Origin: Owenweeksia sp964619125
GTDB taxonomy: Bacteria; Bacteroidota; Bacteroidia; Flavobacteriales; Schleiferiaceae
Reading direction: 5' to 3'
NCBI GenBank assembly: GCA_964619125.1
Contig: CAZUCA010000002.1
Span: forward strand, 1 to 64,000
DNA length: 64,000 bases
Shown here: piece by piece, positions 8,035 to 17,700 of the stretch
Layout of the letters: every line of letters starts with the position of its first letter
Position numbering within the stretch: position 1 is the stretch's first letter
Position numbers and translations under genes: made by a program
Notes under the pieces: generated by a model
What the model was told of the DNA's origin: nothing
The model's input: the letters and a program-made list of their open reading frames with translations, nothing else
Databases searched by the model: none

Positions 8035-9775
8035 TAGCCGTGTGATACCCGTGGACAAGCCCACCAGCCGCCCTGGCTACGACATCCTTGTTGATGGAGT
8101 GAAGCTGGCGCCCTCGCTCCAGGTCAGTGCTGTTTCGGTAACGAAAAAAGTAAACCGCATTGCAGCGGCCGAAATCACTTTTTTGGATGGCAATGCCGCT
8201 ACCGAAGACTTTCCGCTCAGCTCATCCGCTAAATTTCTACCAGGTGCCGAACTGGAGATTAAAGCCGGCTACGCCCTCGACCACCAAACTATTTTTAAGG
8301 GCACTATTACCGAGCACAGCATCAAGGCCCGCAAGGGAAAACCGGGCCGCCTGCTTATTCAGTGTCGTGATGCGGCCTTTGCGATGACCCTGGGCCGCAA
8401 GAGCAACTACTACTACGAACTAAGCGACAGTGACATTTTTGAAGAATTGATTCGGGCATACGGCCTGGAACCGGAGGTAAGCACCACCGACACCACCCAC
8501 CTCAACATGGTGCAGTACCATGCCAGCGACTGGGATTTTCTGGTAAGCCGGGCCGAAGCCAGTGCCATGTTGGTTTTTAACGACGATGGTAAGATCAAAG
8601 TGACCCAACCCAATCCAAACCTGCCAGCGGAAGTGTCGGTAATTTACGGGGCTACCGTGCTGGAGTTTGAAGGAAAAATAGATGCGCGCCAGCAGATGAC
8701 TGCTGTAAGGGCTACCAACTGGGACCCTGCCAATCAGCAGAACCAGGAGGCCGAGGCCGGCATCAGCGCCACTTTAAACCAGGGCAATCTCAGTTCTGAT
8801 GAGTTGGCTAGTGCCCTTGGCTTTGAGGAAAAACTGCTCCACTGCGATGCCCCGTTGGCGCAGGGCGAAGCTCAGGCCTATGCCGATCATCATTTACAGA
8901 AAGCCCGTTTGGGCATTATTCGCGGACGGGTGCAAATGCAGGGGTTGCCCCAGCTGAAACCCGGACAAACTTTGGAAGTGCAGGGCCTCGGTGATCGCTT
9001 TAATGGCATCGGTTATGTCGTGGGGGTGCATCACCAACTGGAGGGGGGAACTTTTATCAGCGATGTGGAACTTGGCCTTTCCGGCAAAAGCTTTTTTGAA
9101 GAATACGAGATATCCCGCGAACCGGCAGCCGGTCTGTTGCCGGCGGTACACGGTCTGCACCCGGCGGTGGTGACAGCCCTGGCCGATGACCCTGACGGAG
9201 AGAACCGTATCAAGGTAAGTCTGCCGGCCGTGGATCCTGGTGGAGAAGGTATTTGGGCGCACATAGCCACCCTCGACGCCGGTGATAGCCGCGGTAGTTT
9301 TTTCCTGCCCGAAATTGGCGACGAGGTCATAGTAGGCTTTCTCGATAATGATCCCCGCCACCCGGTAGTGGTGGGACAGGTACACAGCAGTGCCAAGCCG
9401 GCCCCTGCTGATCACAGCGACGACAACCACGAGAAGGGTTTTGTTACCCGCAGTGGGATGCGCATCTGGTTTAATGACGACGAGCTAAGTGTGACTATCG
9501 ACACCCCCAACGGCAATAAAATTGTCCTTTCCGAAAGCGACGGTGGGATTACGATTGAAGATGAAAATGGCAACAGCAGCAATTTCTCTTCCTCGGGAAT
9601 CGCAATGGAGAGCGCCAGCGATATCAGCCTGAAGACGAGCGGAGAAATCAAGTTGGAAGCGACCAACATCAGTTTGAAGGCCGACGCCGATTTCAAAGCT
9701 GAAGGCTCCGCCTCTGCCAAGCTGGAGTCCGGCGGTAGTACAACAGTGAAAGGGAGTATTGTGCAGATTAATTAG
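8027..9775 (+). CDS. Spike protein, VgrG/gp27-gp5 fusion (Afp8/Pvc8-like)
   Basis: At 582 residues this is a full-length eCIS spike. Residues about 1-370 form the gp27-like hub (Phage_GPD type; motifs IFKGTITEHSI and QYHASDWDFLVSRAEA). An OB fold at about 390-450 ends with the classic VgrG sequence GDEVIVGFLDNDPRHPVVVG. A Ser/Lys/Glu-rich repeat region (about 470-582) forms the triple-stranded beta-helix needle. It trimerises at the tip and should carry the PAAR protein. It overlaps the preceding gene by eight bases. No toxin extension is fused to the C-terminus. Confidence 0.95.
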   Translation: MPDSRVIPVDKPTSRPGYDILVDGVKLAPSLQVSAVSVTKKVNRIAAAEITFLDGNAATEDFPLSSSAKFLPGAELEIKAGYALDHQTIFKGTITEHSIKARKGKPGRLLIQCRDAAFAMTLGRKSNYYYELSDSDIFEELIRAYGLEPEVSTTDTTHLNMVQYHASDWDFLVSRAEASAMLVFNDDGKIKVTQPNPNLPAEVSVIYGATVLEFEGKIDARQQMTAVRATNWDPANQQNQEAEAGISATLNQGNLSSDELASALGFEEKLLHCDAPLAQGEAQAYADHHLQKARLGIIRGRVQMQGLPQLKPGQTLEVQGLGDRFNGIGYVVGVHHQLEGGTFISDVELGLSGKSFFEEYEISREPAAGLLPAVHGLHPAVVTALADDPDGENRIKVSLPAVDPGGEGIWAHIATLDAGDSRGSFFLPEIGDEVIVGFLDNDPRHPVVVGQVHSSAKPAPADHSDDNHEKGFVTRSGMRIWFNDDELSVTIDTPNGNKIVLSESDGGITIEDENGNSSNFSSSGIAMESASDISLKTSGEIKLEATNISLKADADFKAEGSASAKLESGGSTTVKGSIVQIN

Positions 9776-9865
9776 CAGTGAGCATATAGTGGGCGATGAG
9801 ATTGAGAGACAAAAGTTTAAATGAGTCCAAGCCAATTGGTCACAACTAAAAAATAAATACCAACA

Positions 9866-9900
9866 GCTCAGGGCTAACTGCTAATAGCTAACAGCTAAAG
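9866..9900 (+). repeat. Heptanucleotide array upstream of the four-helix-bundle gene (5 units)
   Basis: Five consecutive units in strict 7-base register: GCTCAGG, GCTAACT, GCTAATA, GCTAACA, GCTAAAG. It lies in the 147-base gap after the spike gene. Because 7 is not a multiple of 3, successive TAA triplets fall in all three frames. A matching array lies on the other side of the inserted gene. Confidence 0.7.
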
Positions 9901-9922
9901 ATTTTAACCAAAACCAATAACC

Positions 9923-10282
9923 ATGAGAGATTTTAAGAAGTACAAAGTGTGGCACTCAGGCGTAGACATTGCAGTCGATCTCTATAAGTCAACCGAAGGC
10001 TTTCCTTCGGAAGAAAAGTTTGGACTCACCTCCCAGATTCGTCGCTGCGGGGTATCAATAGCCTCCAATATTGCGGAGGGTGCCGGCCGAAACACAGACA
10101 AGGAGTTTCATTATTTCCTCGGCATCTCCTCGGGATCCTGTGCTGAATTATACACTCAGCTTTACATCGCCCATGAGCTAAAGTTCCTCAGCACTGATGA
10201 ATTTGAAACACTTGACACCCAGGAAATGGAATGTCAGAAGATGATTAACGGATTACAACAAAAAATAAAAGCCGACCGCTAA
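9923..10282 (+). CDS. Four-helix-bundle protein (S23/IVP family)
   Basis: This 119-residue protein fits the S23 ribosomal intervening-sequence (IVP) family: YKVWHSGVDIAVDLYK, FPSEEKFGLTSQIRRCGVSI, SNIAEGAGR, then a FHYFLGISSGSCAELYTQL helix and a final helix. Members fold as four-helix bundles and occur inside 23S rRNA genes, scattered in Bacteroidota genomes, or as Avd accessory proteins of diversity-generating retroelements. No reverse transcriptase is present. It is not an eCIS component in the usual operon order, is the only gene here with both long gaps and repeat arrays beside it, and looks like an inserted cassette. Its cellular function is unknown. Confidence 0.88.
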   Translation: MRDFKKYKVWHSGVDIAVDLYKSTEGFPSEEKFGLTSQIRRCGVSIASNIAEGAGRNTDKEFHYFLGISSGSCAELYTQLYIAHELKFLSTDEFETLDTQEMECQKMINGLQQKIKADR

Positions 10283-10362
10283 CCGCTCGTAGCAATAAGC
10301 CTGGCGCTTTAGCGCTCACAGCTAATTGCTCAGAGCTCAGAGCTAACCACTAAATACTAAAA
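10271..10362 (+). repeat. Heptanucleotide array downstream of the four-helix-bundle gene
   Basis: Units in 7-base register begin inside the last codons of the four-helix gene: GCCGACC, GCTAACC, GCTCGTA, GCAATAA and GCCTGGC. After a one-base shift they go on from 10314 as GCTCACA, GCTAATT, GCTCAGA, GCTCAGA, GCTAACC, ACTAAAT and ACTAAAA, ending two bases before the PAAR ATG. The right part is well conserved with the upstream array (GCTCAGR GCTAAC occurs in both). The left part is degenerate. Confidence 0.65.
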
Positions 10363-10364
10363 AC

Positions 10365-10655
10365 ATGGGCCAACCCGCCGCGCGATTAACCGATATGCAT
10401 GTGTGTCCGATGGTTACGGGCACTGTGCCTCATGTAGGAGGACCTGTCAGCGGGCCCGGTGTAGCTACTGTCTTGATTGGAGGTATACCGGCCGCGGTGG
10501 TGGGTGATATGCTGGTGTGTAGCGGACCGCCCGACACCATTGCAGCGGGATCATCAACAGTGATGATTGGTGGCAAACCGGCAGCGCGACTGGGAGACAG
10601 TACCGCCCACGGCGGAACGATAGTATTGGGAGAATTCACAGTTTTAATTGGATAG
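10365..10655 (+). CDS. PAAR-domain spike tip protein (Afp10/Pvc10-like)
   Basis: The 96-residue product is a bare PAAR domain: QPAARLTDMHVCPM at the start, repeated Pro-Ala-Ala-Val-Gly-Asp and Gly-Gly-Lys-Pro-Ala-Ala-Arg-Leu-Gly-Asp turns, the CSGPPDTI loop and a final TAHGGTIV. Its His and Cys residues are in the places that bind metal in PAAR cones. It sharpens the spike trimer. No effector is fused. The ATG at 10365 follows the heptad array; the gp25 gene starts two bases after the stop. Confidence 0.93.
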   Translation: MGQPAARLTDMHVCPMVTGTVPHVGGPVSGPGVATVLIGGIPAAVVGDMLVCSGPPDTIAAGSSTVMIGGKPAARLGDSTAHGGTIVLGEFTVLIG

Positions 10656-10657
10656 AA

Positions 10658-11074
10658 ATGGCAGAAGACATAGCTGAATTTTTAGGACAAGGCTGGGCTT
10701 TTCCGCCCAGCTTTAAGAAGGAAAGCCGCGGTGTGGTAATGGCCGCTGACTTTGAAGATATCCGCCAAAGTTTGCAGATACTCCTTAGTACCAGCATTCG
10801 TGAACGGGTATTGCAACCCCTATATGGCTGCAACCTCCACGACCTCCTTTTTGAGCCGGTGAACCTCACCCTTATCACCACCATGAAGGGCATGATCAAA
10901 ACCGCCATCGTGTATTTCGAGCCGCGCATTGAACTTATTGACCTGGACCTTGACGCCGACAACCTGGAAGGAAAGATTGACATCACCATCAACTACCAGG
11001 TACGGGGAACCAATTCCCGCTTCAACTATGTGTACCCCTTTTACCTGGAAGAAGGCACTAATGTGAGCAAATGA
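10658..11074 (+). CDS. gp25/GPW baseplate wedge protein (Afp9/Pvc9-like)
   Basis: The product has 138 residues. The core shows the gp25 pattern: an N-terminal GWAFPPSF, then DIRQSLQILLSTSIRERVLQ with the conserved Glu-Arg, and a central P-ri--id-d (PRIELIDLDLDADN). In contractile systems gp25 joins the baseplate wedge to the first sheath ring and triggers sheath assembly. Its stop overlaps the start of the gp6-like gene (ATGA, 11071-11074), which fits production of both for the same wedge. Confidence 0.93.
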   Translation: MAEDIAEFLGQGWAFPPSFKKESRGVVMAADFEDIRQSLQILLSTSIRERVLQPLYGCNLHDLLFEPVNLTLITTMKGMIKTAIVYFEPRIELIDLDLDADNLEGKIDITINYQVRGTNSRFNYVYPFYLEEGTNVSK

Positions 11075-14000
11075 GCGAAAACAACTGCCATACCCAAAAC
11101 CTCCTCGTCCGTGATGGTACCAGTCAGCAGAAGCGCTTTCTGGCCGCCCTCAGCCCTGCCTTTGTGGAGGTTGACGAGCGTTCATTAAGCGATCAGATTA
11201 ATCTGCTGCGGGAATACGCGTCCCTCTTTCAGTTTTACAATGAGCGAAACGAGGCCAATGGTGATTGGCAGGCTTTCTTCAACACGGGCGTTGCCTCCCT
11301 AATTGCCCTGCTGGGCGAATTCCCCTTGGAAAAAGCAGCAGATGCCTTTGACCAGTTACGGAGTGAGGTGGCGGATCCTGCCAGCAGCAACGCCGACCTG
11401 CGTCGTGCCTACAAAGGCATTTTCGACCTGATATTCACCCTGCTGCGCCGGGTGGAAAACTGGCACGTAAAAGCAGTTGATGATACCCTGCTACGCCGGG
11501 AATTGCGTCGTCATATCGGTTCGAGCCTGCGCGGTGTGTTTGCTGAAGCACTCTCTTACTACAAGGAGGGCAAGAAAAACCCAAAGCTGATTGCTGAAAA
11601 TTATCACAACCCCTATCACACTGCCTTTCCCACCCTCGATAGCGCGGAACTGATCACCCGTGAATTCAGCAACGAATGGAGCCTCAGCCCGGCTTTGAGC
11701 TGGAGTGACTATCTCAATTCAATCGGGGCTGATAATTCCATCTTCCTTCCCAATCGCAGTACTGTCGCCGGGGCCACCAATGCCGGGCTCAACCGTCTGG
11801 AACGCCTGCTTGAAAAAGTTCTGTCGGTGTATCGCCAACTGGAGGAAAACCAGAACCTACTCCTGAGCGATATTCTGGAAAACTACCCGGGCCATCAACC
11901 CCATATGGTGCTGATGCTGGCTTTCTTTCAATTGCTGGATCAAGCCCGCAATGAACTCAACACCCTCACCGCCCGCCACTTTGACTTTTACTATAAAGAA
12001 GTACTGCAACTCGATTTCAAAGCCGCCACCCCTGACACCGTGCACCTGGTGCTTGAGCTGGCCAAGCAGGTGGAAAAAGCCCTGCTGAAGGAAGCTACGG
12101 AGGTGAAGGCTGGCAAAGACGACAGCGGGGTGGAGCGAATTTACCAAAGTGATTTTGAGCTGGTGGCCAATAAAGCCAGCGTGGCCGAATTACGCAGCCT
12201 TTACCTCCGGCGCCACAATAATGAGAAGCTTTTCTCGGCAGAGGTCAGCGATTCTGCTGATGGGGCGGGAGCTGAGTTTGAGGAGGAAAATCCCAAATGG
12301 AAGGCCTTCGGAAAGGATCAGAGCGGCCTGACAGCCGACGAAAGGACTATGCAGGATGCCCGGGTGGGTTTTGCTATCAGCTCCTACGACCTCTTTTTGC
12401 AGGAAGGGGAGCGCCAGCTTACTCTCACCGTCCACCTTAAAAATAAGCCGTCGTCACAGCTAATCAGCCTCCTCAAGCAGGGGCTTAGTTGCCGCATTAC
12501 TGCTGAGGAAGACTGGTTTTACTTTAAGCCTCAATTGCTGACCGCCAAGCAGGAAATCAGTAAACAGACCGGCAATAAACTACAGCTAAAGGGCAATCAG
12601 CTCATTCTGCGCCTTATGCTGGGCAAAGCCGATCCGGCCGTGGTAGCCGTTGACCCCGAACTGCACGGTGAAGCTTACACCACGCCAAACCCGGTACTTG
12701 AGATTCTGGCGGTAGACGGCGTAAATGGCAACAGCTATGAAACCCTCAGCAGCATTGAACCACTTGACATTACCCTGGAAACCGACGTGAAGGATTTGCG
12801 GGAGCTTATCCTGCAGAATGACAGCAGCTTGATCGATACCGCCAAACCCTTTGAGATGTTTGGGCCGCAAGCACGCTTGAGCTCCTCCTTTTACCTGGGC
12901 AGCAACGAGCTGATGGGTAAGGATCTCAGCTCCCTGAAACTTTCCGGCAGCTGGCTGGATCTGCCCGCAGATTTCACCACCCATTACGCCAATTATGGTG
13001 AAACGGGCCTTGACACCAGCAGCTTTACCGTTGCGGTGGAAGACCTGCGCCACGGCGAATGGATTGCCAACAGTCTGCCAGGCAGCTTAGCCCTCTTTAA
13101 CGAAAATAAAGGGGCTCTGTCCGCCACTTTTGAACTTTCCCTGATTGCAGAGGGCAAAAGCCTGGAAAATGAGCCCCTGACGGAGCCCTTAGTTCAATAC
13201 ACCAGCGCTAGTGACCGGGGATTCCTGCGCCTGCGCCTGACCGCCCCGGCTATGGCCTTTGGGCATAAAAAATTCCCCCTGGCCATGCAGCAGCAGGCTA
13301 TCATCGTAGCGGCCATGACCACCCCCGATCCCAGCCTCCTGCCTAAAGAACCTTACACACCCAAGCTCACCAATTTTAAAGTGGACTACACCGCTTTCGC
13401 CAAGGCTGGCTTTAGTAGTAGTGGCGACTATGCCGCCAATGAATTGAAATTGTACCACATCCATCCTTTCGGACAGGTGGAGGTGCACCCTGCCCTGGGC
13501 TCCAAAAAAATACGGCTGGCGCCTGAGTTTCACCATAAGCACAAAGGCCAGCAGCAGGAGCATGCCGGCGAATTTTATATTGGCATTAAGGACCTGGATC
13601 CCCCCCAAAACCTGAGCCTGCTTATTCAGCTTGCTGAAGGCAGTGAAGATCCCAAACTCCCCACCACACCCGTGCATTGGTTTTACCTCAAGCAGGACGA
13701 ATGGCTGGAATTTGAAACTCAGGAAATTTTGCGTGACACTACCAAGGGGCTTTTGCAAAGCGGCATTTTGCAAGTGGCCATACCCCGTGCTGCCACCAGC
13801 GATCACCACATCTTGCCTTCTGGTCTGCACTGGCTCAAAGCCAGCATGAGTGAAAATACTGCTGCCGTTTGCGACCTGGTAGAAGTGCGGGCCCAGGCCG
13901 TTAGTGCCACCTTTGATGACCGCGGCAATGACCCCCGGCACCTGTTTAAGCCCTTAGCTGCCGGCCAGGCCACCAAGCTGGCGCAGCGGGTGAATTCGAT

Positions 14001-14760
14001 CAAGAGCGTGAGTCAGCCTTATGCCTCCTTTGGCGGTCGTCAGCAAGAGTCATCCCCTGACTTTTACCGCCGGGTAAGTGAGCGTCTGCGCCACAAAGAT
14101 CGCGGGGTATCTATCTGGGATTACGAGCGCCTGGTGCTGGAAGAGTTTCCCGAGCTGCACAAAGTGAAGTGCATCAACCACAGCAGTTATGGCTATGACC
14201 CGGTACTGGCCAAAGATTTCAATTCCGAGTTTGCGCCCGGCTACCTTAGTGTGGTGGTGGTACCCAAGCTGAACAACAAAAATGCCTTGAATCCTTACGA
14301 GCCGGCAGTGAGCAAAGCCCGGCTGGAAGAAATCAAAACTTACCTGCACAGCCTGATGCCAGCCTGGGCCATTGACAAACTTAAAGTGCTGAACCCGCTC
14401 TACGAACAGATAAAGGTGGAGCTTGAAGTTGAGTTTCATACCGGTTATGACCGCGGTTTTTATGAAAAGCAGCTCAACACCGACATCAAGAAACTCCTGG
14501 CACCCTGGGCTTTTCAACAAGCGGAAGACATCCTTTTTGGCGGCAAGATTTACCGCTCCAGCATCATCAACTACGTGGAGGAACGGCCTTACGTGGATTA
14601 TGTAAAGAATTTCAAAATGAGTCATTACGTAGACGGGGTACTGCATAAGTCGGATGTGGGCGAAAGTCTGCCCACCACCGCGCGCAGCATCTTCGTGAGC
14701 ATCAGCAATAAAGACCCGGCGCTGGAACACCTTGTAAAGGAAGTTGCCGTGAAATGCTAA
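11071..14760 (+). CDS. Large baseplate protein, gp6/J-like (Afp11/Pvc11-like)
   Basis: A 1229-residue baseplate wedge protein. The C-terminal third carries the baseplate-J signature (ESSPDFYRRVSERLRHKDRG, then WDYERLVLEEFPELHKVKC and a VVVVPK strand). The centre is a long beta-rich region that probably forms the lateral, host-facing part of the wedge. It overlaps gp25 by four bases and precedes the second wedge gene by 16. Its size is in the range of Pvc11-type proteins of Bacteroidota eCIS. No enzymatic motif is seen. Confidence 0.87.
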   Translation: MSENNCHTQNLLVRDGTSQQKRFLAALSPAFVEVDERSLSDQINLLREYASLFQFYNERNEANGDWQAFFNTGVASLIALLGEFPLEKAADAFDQLRSEVADPASSNADLRRAYKGIFDLIFTLLRRVENWHVKAVDDTLLRRELRRHIGSSLRGVFAEALSYYKEGKKNPKLIAENYHNPYHTAFPTLDSAELITREFSNEWSLSPALSWSDYLNSIGADNSIFLPNRSTVAGATNAGLNRLERLLEKVLSVYRQLEENQNLLLSDILENYPGHQPHMVLMLAFFQLLDQARNELNTLTARHFDFYYKEVLQLDFKAATPDTVHLVLELAKQVEKALLKEATEVKAGKDDSGVERIYQSDFELVANKASVAELRSLYLRRHNNEKLFSAEVSDSADGAGAEFEEENPKWKAFGKDQSGLTADERTMQDARVGFAISSYDLFLQEGERQLTLTVHLKNKPSSQLISLLKQGLSCRITAEEDWFYFKPQLLTAKQEISKQTGNKLQLKGNQLILRLMLGKADPAVVAVDPELHGEAYTTPNPVLEILAVDGVNGNSYETLSSIEPLDITLETDVKDLRELILQNDSSLIDTAKPFEMFGPQARLSSSFYLGSNELMGKDLSSLKLSGSWLDLPADFTTHYANYGETGLDTSSFTVAVEDLRHGEWIANSLPGSLALFNENKGALSATFELSLIAEGKSLENEPLTEPLVQYTSASDRGFLRLRLTAPAMAFGHKKFPLAMQQQAIIVAAMTTPDPSLLPKEPYTPKLTNFKVDYTAFAKAGFSSSGDYAANELKLYHIHPFGQVEVHPALGSKKIRLAPEFHHKHKGQQQEHAGEFYIGIKDLDPPQNLSLLIQLAEGSEDPKLPTTPVHWFYLKQDEWLEFETQEILRDTTKGLLQSGILQVAIPRAATSDHHILPSGLHWLKASMSENTAAVCDLVEVRAQAVSATFDDRGNDPRHLFKPLAAGQATKLAQRVNSIKSVSQPYASFGGRQQESSPDFYRRVSERLRHKDRGVSIWDYERLVLEEFPELHKVKCINHSSYGYDPVLAKDFNSEFAPGYLSVVVVPKLNNKNALNPYEPAVSKARLEEIKTYLHSLMPAWAIDKLKVLNPLYEQIKVELEVEFHTGYDRGFYEKQLNTDIKKLLAPWAFQQAEDILFGGKIYRSSIINYVEERPYVDYVKNFKMSHYVDGVLHKSDVGESLPTTARSIFVSISNKDPALEHLVKEVAVKC

Positions 14761-14776
14761 CAACGAACACCAAACC

Positions 14777-17700
14777 TTGGAAAATGAAGCCTTCTATATA
14801 GTCAAAAACCATCCGCTGAAACCCGGCGAAGACTGGAACCTGCTGCGCAGCGAGGGCATCCGGCATATCGAAAAGCTGGGGCATCGCCTCTGGACCGACT
14901 ACAATATTCACGACCCGGGTATCACCATCCTGGAGGTGCTTTGTTATGCCATTACCGACCTCAGCTATCGCGCCGGGATGCCGGTTCAGGACATTCTGGC
15001 CGAAAAAACCGAGCCCGGCGCGGACATTCAGAACTTCTTTACCGCCCGCGAAATCCTGACCTGCCACCCGGTGACCGTTAACGACTACCGCCGCCTGCTG
15101 ATCGACATCGAAGGTATTCGCAATGCCTGGCTGCGCTTGCTTACTGATCCGGAACCGCCTTTTTATGCCAATTGCAAGAAGAGCCTTTTGCAGTATGATT
15201 GGGAAATAAAAAACCTGCGTCCCATCAAGCCACAGGGGCTTTACCAGGTGATCCTGGAGCTGGATGAAAATGCGCGTTTTGAGGATCTCAACGACTGGAG
15301 CTTTGAAAGTGAGGTGAATAATACAGCCCTGGTAGTAAACTTACCCCGCTGGGACTGGTACCAGGAGCATAACATTGCTCCCGGCGATGTGGATTCCTAC
15401 CAGGCCACTTACCTCAACTTTAACCGTAGTGCCCAGCTCCACAACTTTGAGTTCAGCCTTACCGTGGGTAGTAAAACTTATGCCCTGGCAGCCAGCTACG
15501 CCTGGGAGGGTAGCAACACTCCAGCCAATGCCACTGCTTTAATCAATCATATCAACGACACCGGCCCCAATAGCATTGTGGCACTTTACCTGCAAAAGCT
15601 GGAAAAGGCCCTGGCGCTGGCACAAAAGGCCCTGGCCGTTTTACACGACCATCGCAATTTATGTGAGGACTTTTACCGGGTGTCCGCGCTGGAGGTGGAG
15701 GAAGTGGTGGTATGTGCTGATCTGGTAGTAGAGGCCGGTGCCGATATTGAAGAGGTGATGGCAGCAGTTCTTTTTGAGCTGTCGCAATTTATCGCACCGC
15801 CGGTAAACTTCTATAGCATTGAAGAGCTGATGGAGAAGGGTTTCAGCAGTGATCAGATCTTTAACGGCCCCGCGCTCGACCATGGTTTTATTACCGAAGC
15901 GGAACTGGAAGGGGCAGCGCTGAAAAGCAATATCCACATTTCTGATCTCATCCAGATTATCATGGATGTTCCTGGCGTAGTGGCAGTGAAGTTCATTCAA
16001 CTAAGCAATCTCTACGAGGGGGTCCCTTTGAGCCCGGGTGAAGAGTGGTGCCTCCCCATCACTCCCGGTCGGGCGCCGCGTCTTAGCATTGAGCGCAGCC
16101 TGGATAAGATCAAGTTCTTCAAAGGCCTGATTCCCTACCGGGCCAAAAAGGTTGAAGCGCTGCGCCTGCTGCGCAACAAACAACTGGGCTTGCGCACTCA
16201 AAAGCTGGGCATGGATGAATGGAACTTGCCCATCCCGCCGGGACAGGATCAGCGGCTCAGCGATTACCATTCCATCCAGAATCACTTCCCATTGACTTAC
16301 GGGGTTGGTAAAAAAGGCATACCGGGGGTGGTAGATGGCCTGCGGCGTGCCCAGGCCAAACAGTTAAAGGGATACCTCCTGCTCTTCGACCAGTTTCTGG
16401 CCAACTACTTTGCCCAGCTGGGTCACCTGAAGGATCTTTTTAGCCTCTCCGAAAAGGTAGATCGCAGCTACTTTTCCCAGCTGCTATACCGCTTACCGGA
16501 AGCTATTGCCTCCACCACCGATCTCGATTCAGTTTCCGATCCGGTACCGGAAATTTTTAAGCTGATTGAGAGCTTTGTCAGCAGCTTGCCGGCAGGCACC
16601 GATATTGACAAGTACGCCCAGTACCAGGCCGACTGGGAAACCTTTAAAACCAACCTGGGGAATGACTATGTAACCCAACTGGAGGAAATCACTGAAAGCG
16701 AAGAGGACTTTTACAGCCGCCGCAACCGCTTCCTCGATCACCTGCTGGCCCGCTTTGGTGAGAGCTTCAGCGATTACGTACTACTGATGTACGAGCTAGA
16801 GGGCAAAAAGGCCCCGGCCGAACTGCTAATGGATAAGCTGGCTTTCTTACAGGAATACCCGGTGCTGAGTGCGGAGCGCTTCCGTGCCTTCAACTACACC
16901 CTTGAAGGGGAGGTATGGAATACCGACAATGTATCGGGCTATGAAAAACGCCTGGCCCGGCTTACCGGCATTGAGAATTATTTCCGGCGCCGCCTGCATT
17001 GCAAAACTGATGGCGCCATTTTCGAACTCTATGAAGATGTGGCCGGAGAGTACCGCTTCCGGGTGAGAGGTCAAAACAATAAGATCCTCCTGCGAAGTGA
17101 GGGTTACACCAGCAAGCAGGGCCGGCAAATTGGCATTAATTCGGTTATGCACAATGGCGTAAGTCTCCATAATTACCATTTCAAAACCAGTAGTGACGGC
17201 AAGTATTACTACAACCTGTTGGCTAAGAATGGTGAGATCATCGGCACCAGCATTTTAACGAATCCTCCCCAGCAAAGGCAGGCGCTGGTACAGGAACTTA
17301 TCGGCCTGCTCAGCGAAGAGTGCAATACCGAGGGTATGCACCTGGTAGAGCATCTGCTACTGCGGCCCTATACCGATCAGTATCCACTGATGCCGGTGTG
17401 TATAGAGGAAGGCTGCAAAAGCTGCCTGGGCGAAATTGACCCCTACTCTTTCCGCATGACCCTGGTGTTACCGGCCTGGCCCGCCCGTTTCCAGAATATG
17501 GATTTCCGGCGCTTCTTTGAATATAGCGCCCGTCTAGAGGCCCCGGCTCACCTCCATGTGAAAATCTGCTGGGTGGATAATGAAGCCATGCTACTCTTTG
17601 AACAGGCCTTTGAAAAATGGCTGAATGCACTTGCCCGTCCTGTAAGGGATCATGCTGAGCTGGCCGTCGCTGCGTCCCAGCTCATCACCGCCATGAATGA

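Noticed and set aside
9923..10282. Avd accessory protein of a diversity-generating retroelement
   Set aside because: The protein family fits, but there is no reverse transcriptase, template repeat or variable-repeat pair within the window. The large repeat protein at 17811-22403 has no adenine-mutagenesis pattern that I can point to.
9866..10362. CRISPR array
   Set aside because: The repeat unit is seven bases with no unique spacers and no cas genes nearby.
13189..13941. Long open frames on the minus strand inside the baseplate, spike and PBP1A genes (for example here and at 50004-51353)
   Set aside because: They lie entirely antisense to well-supported genes, show no family motifs, and follow from codon bias in the true frame.
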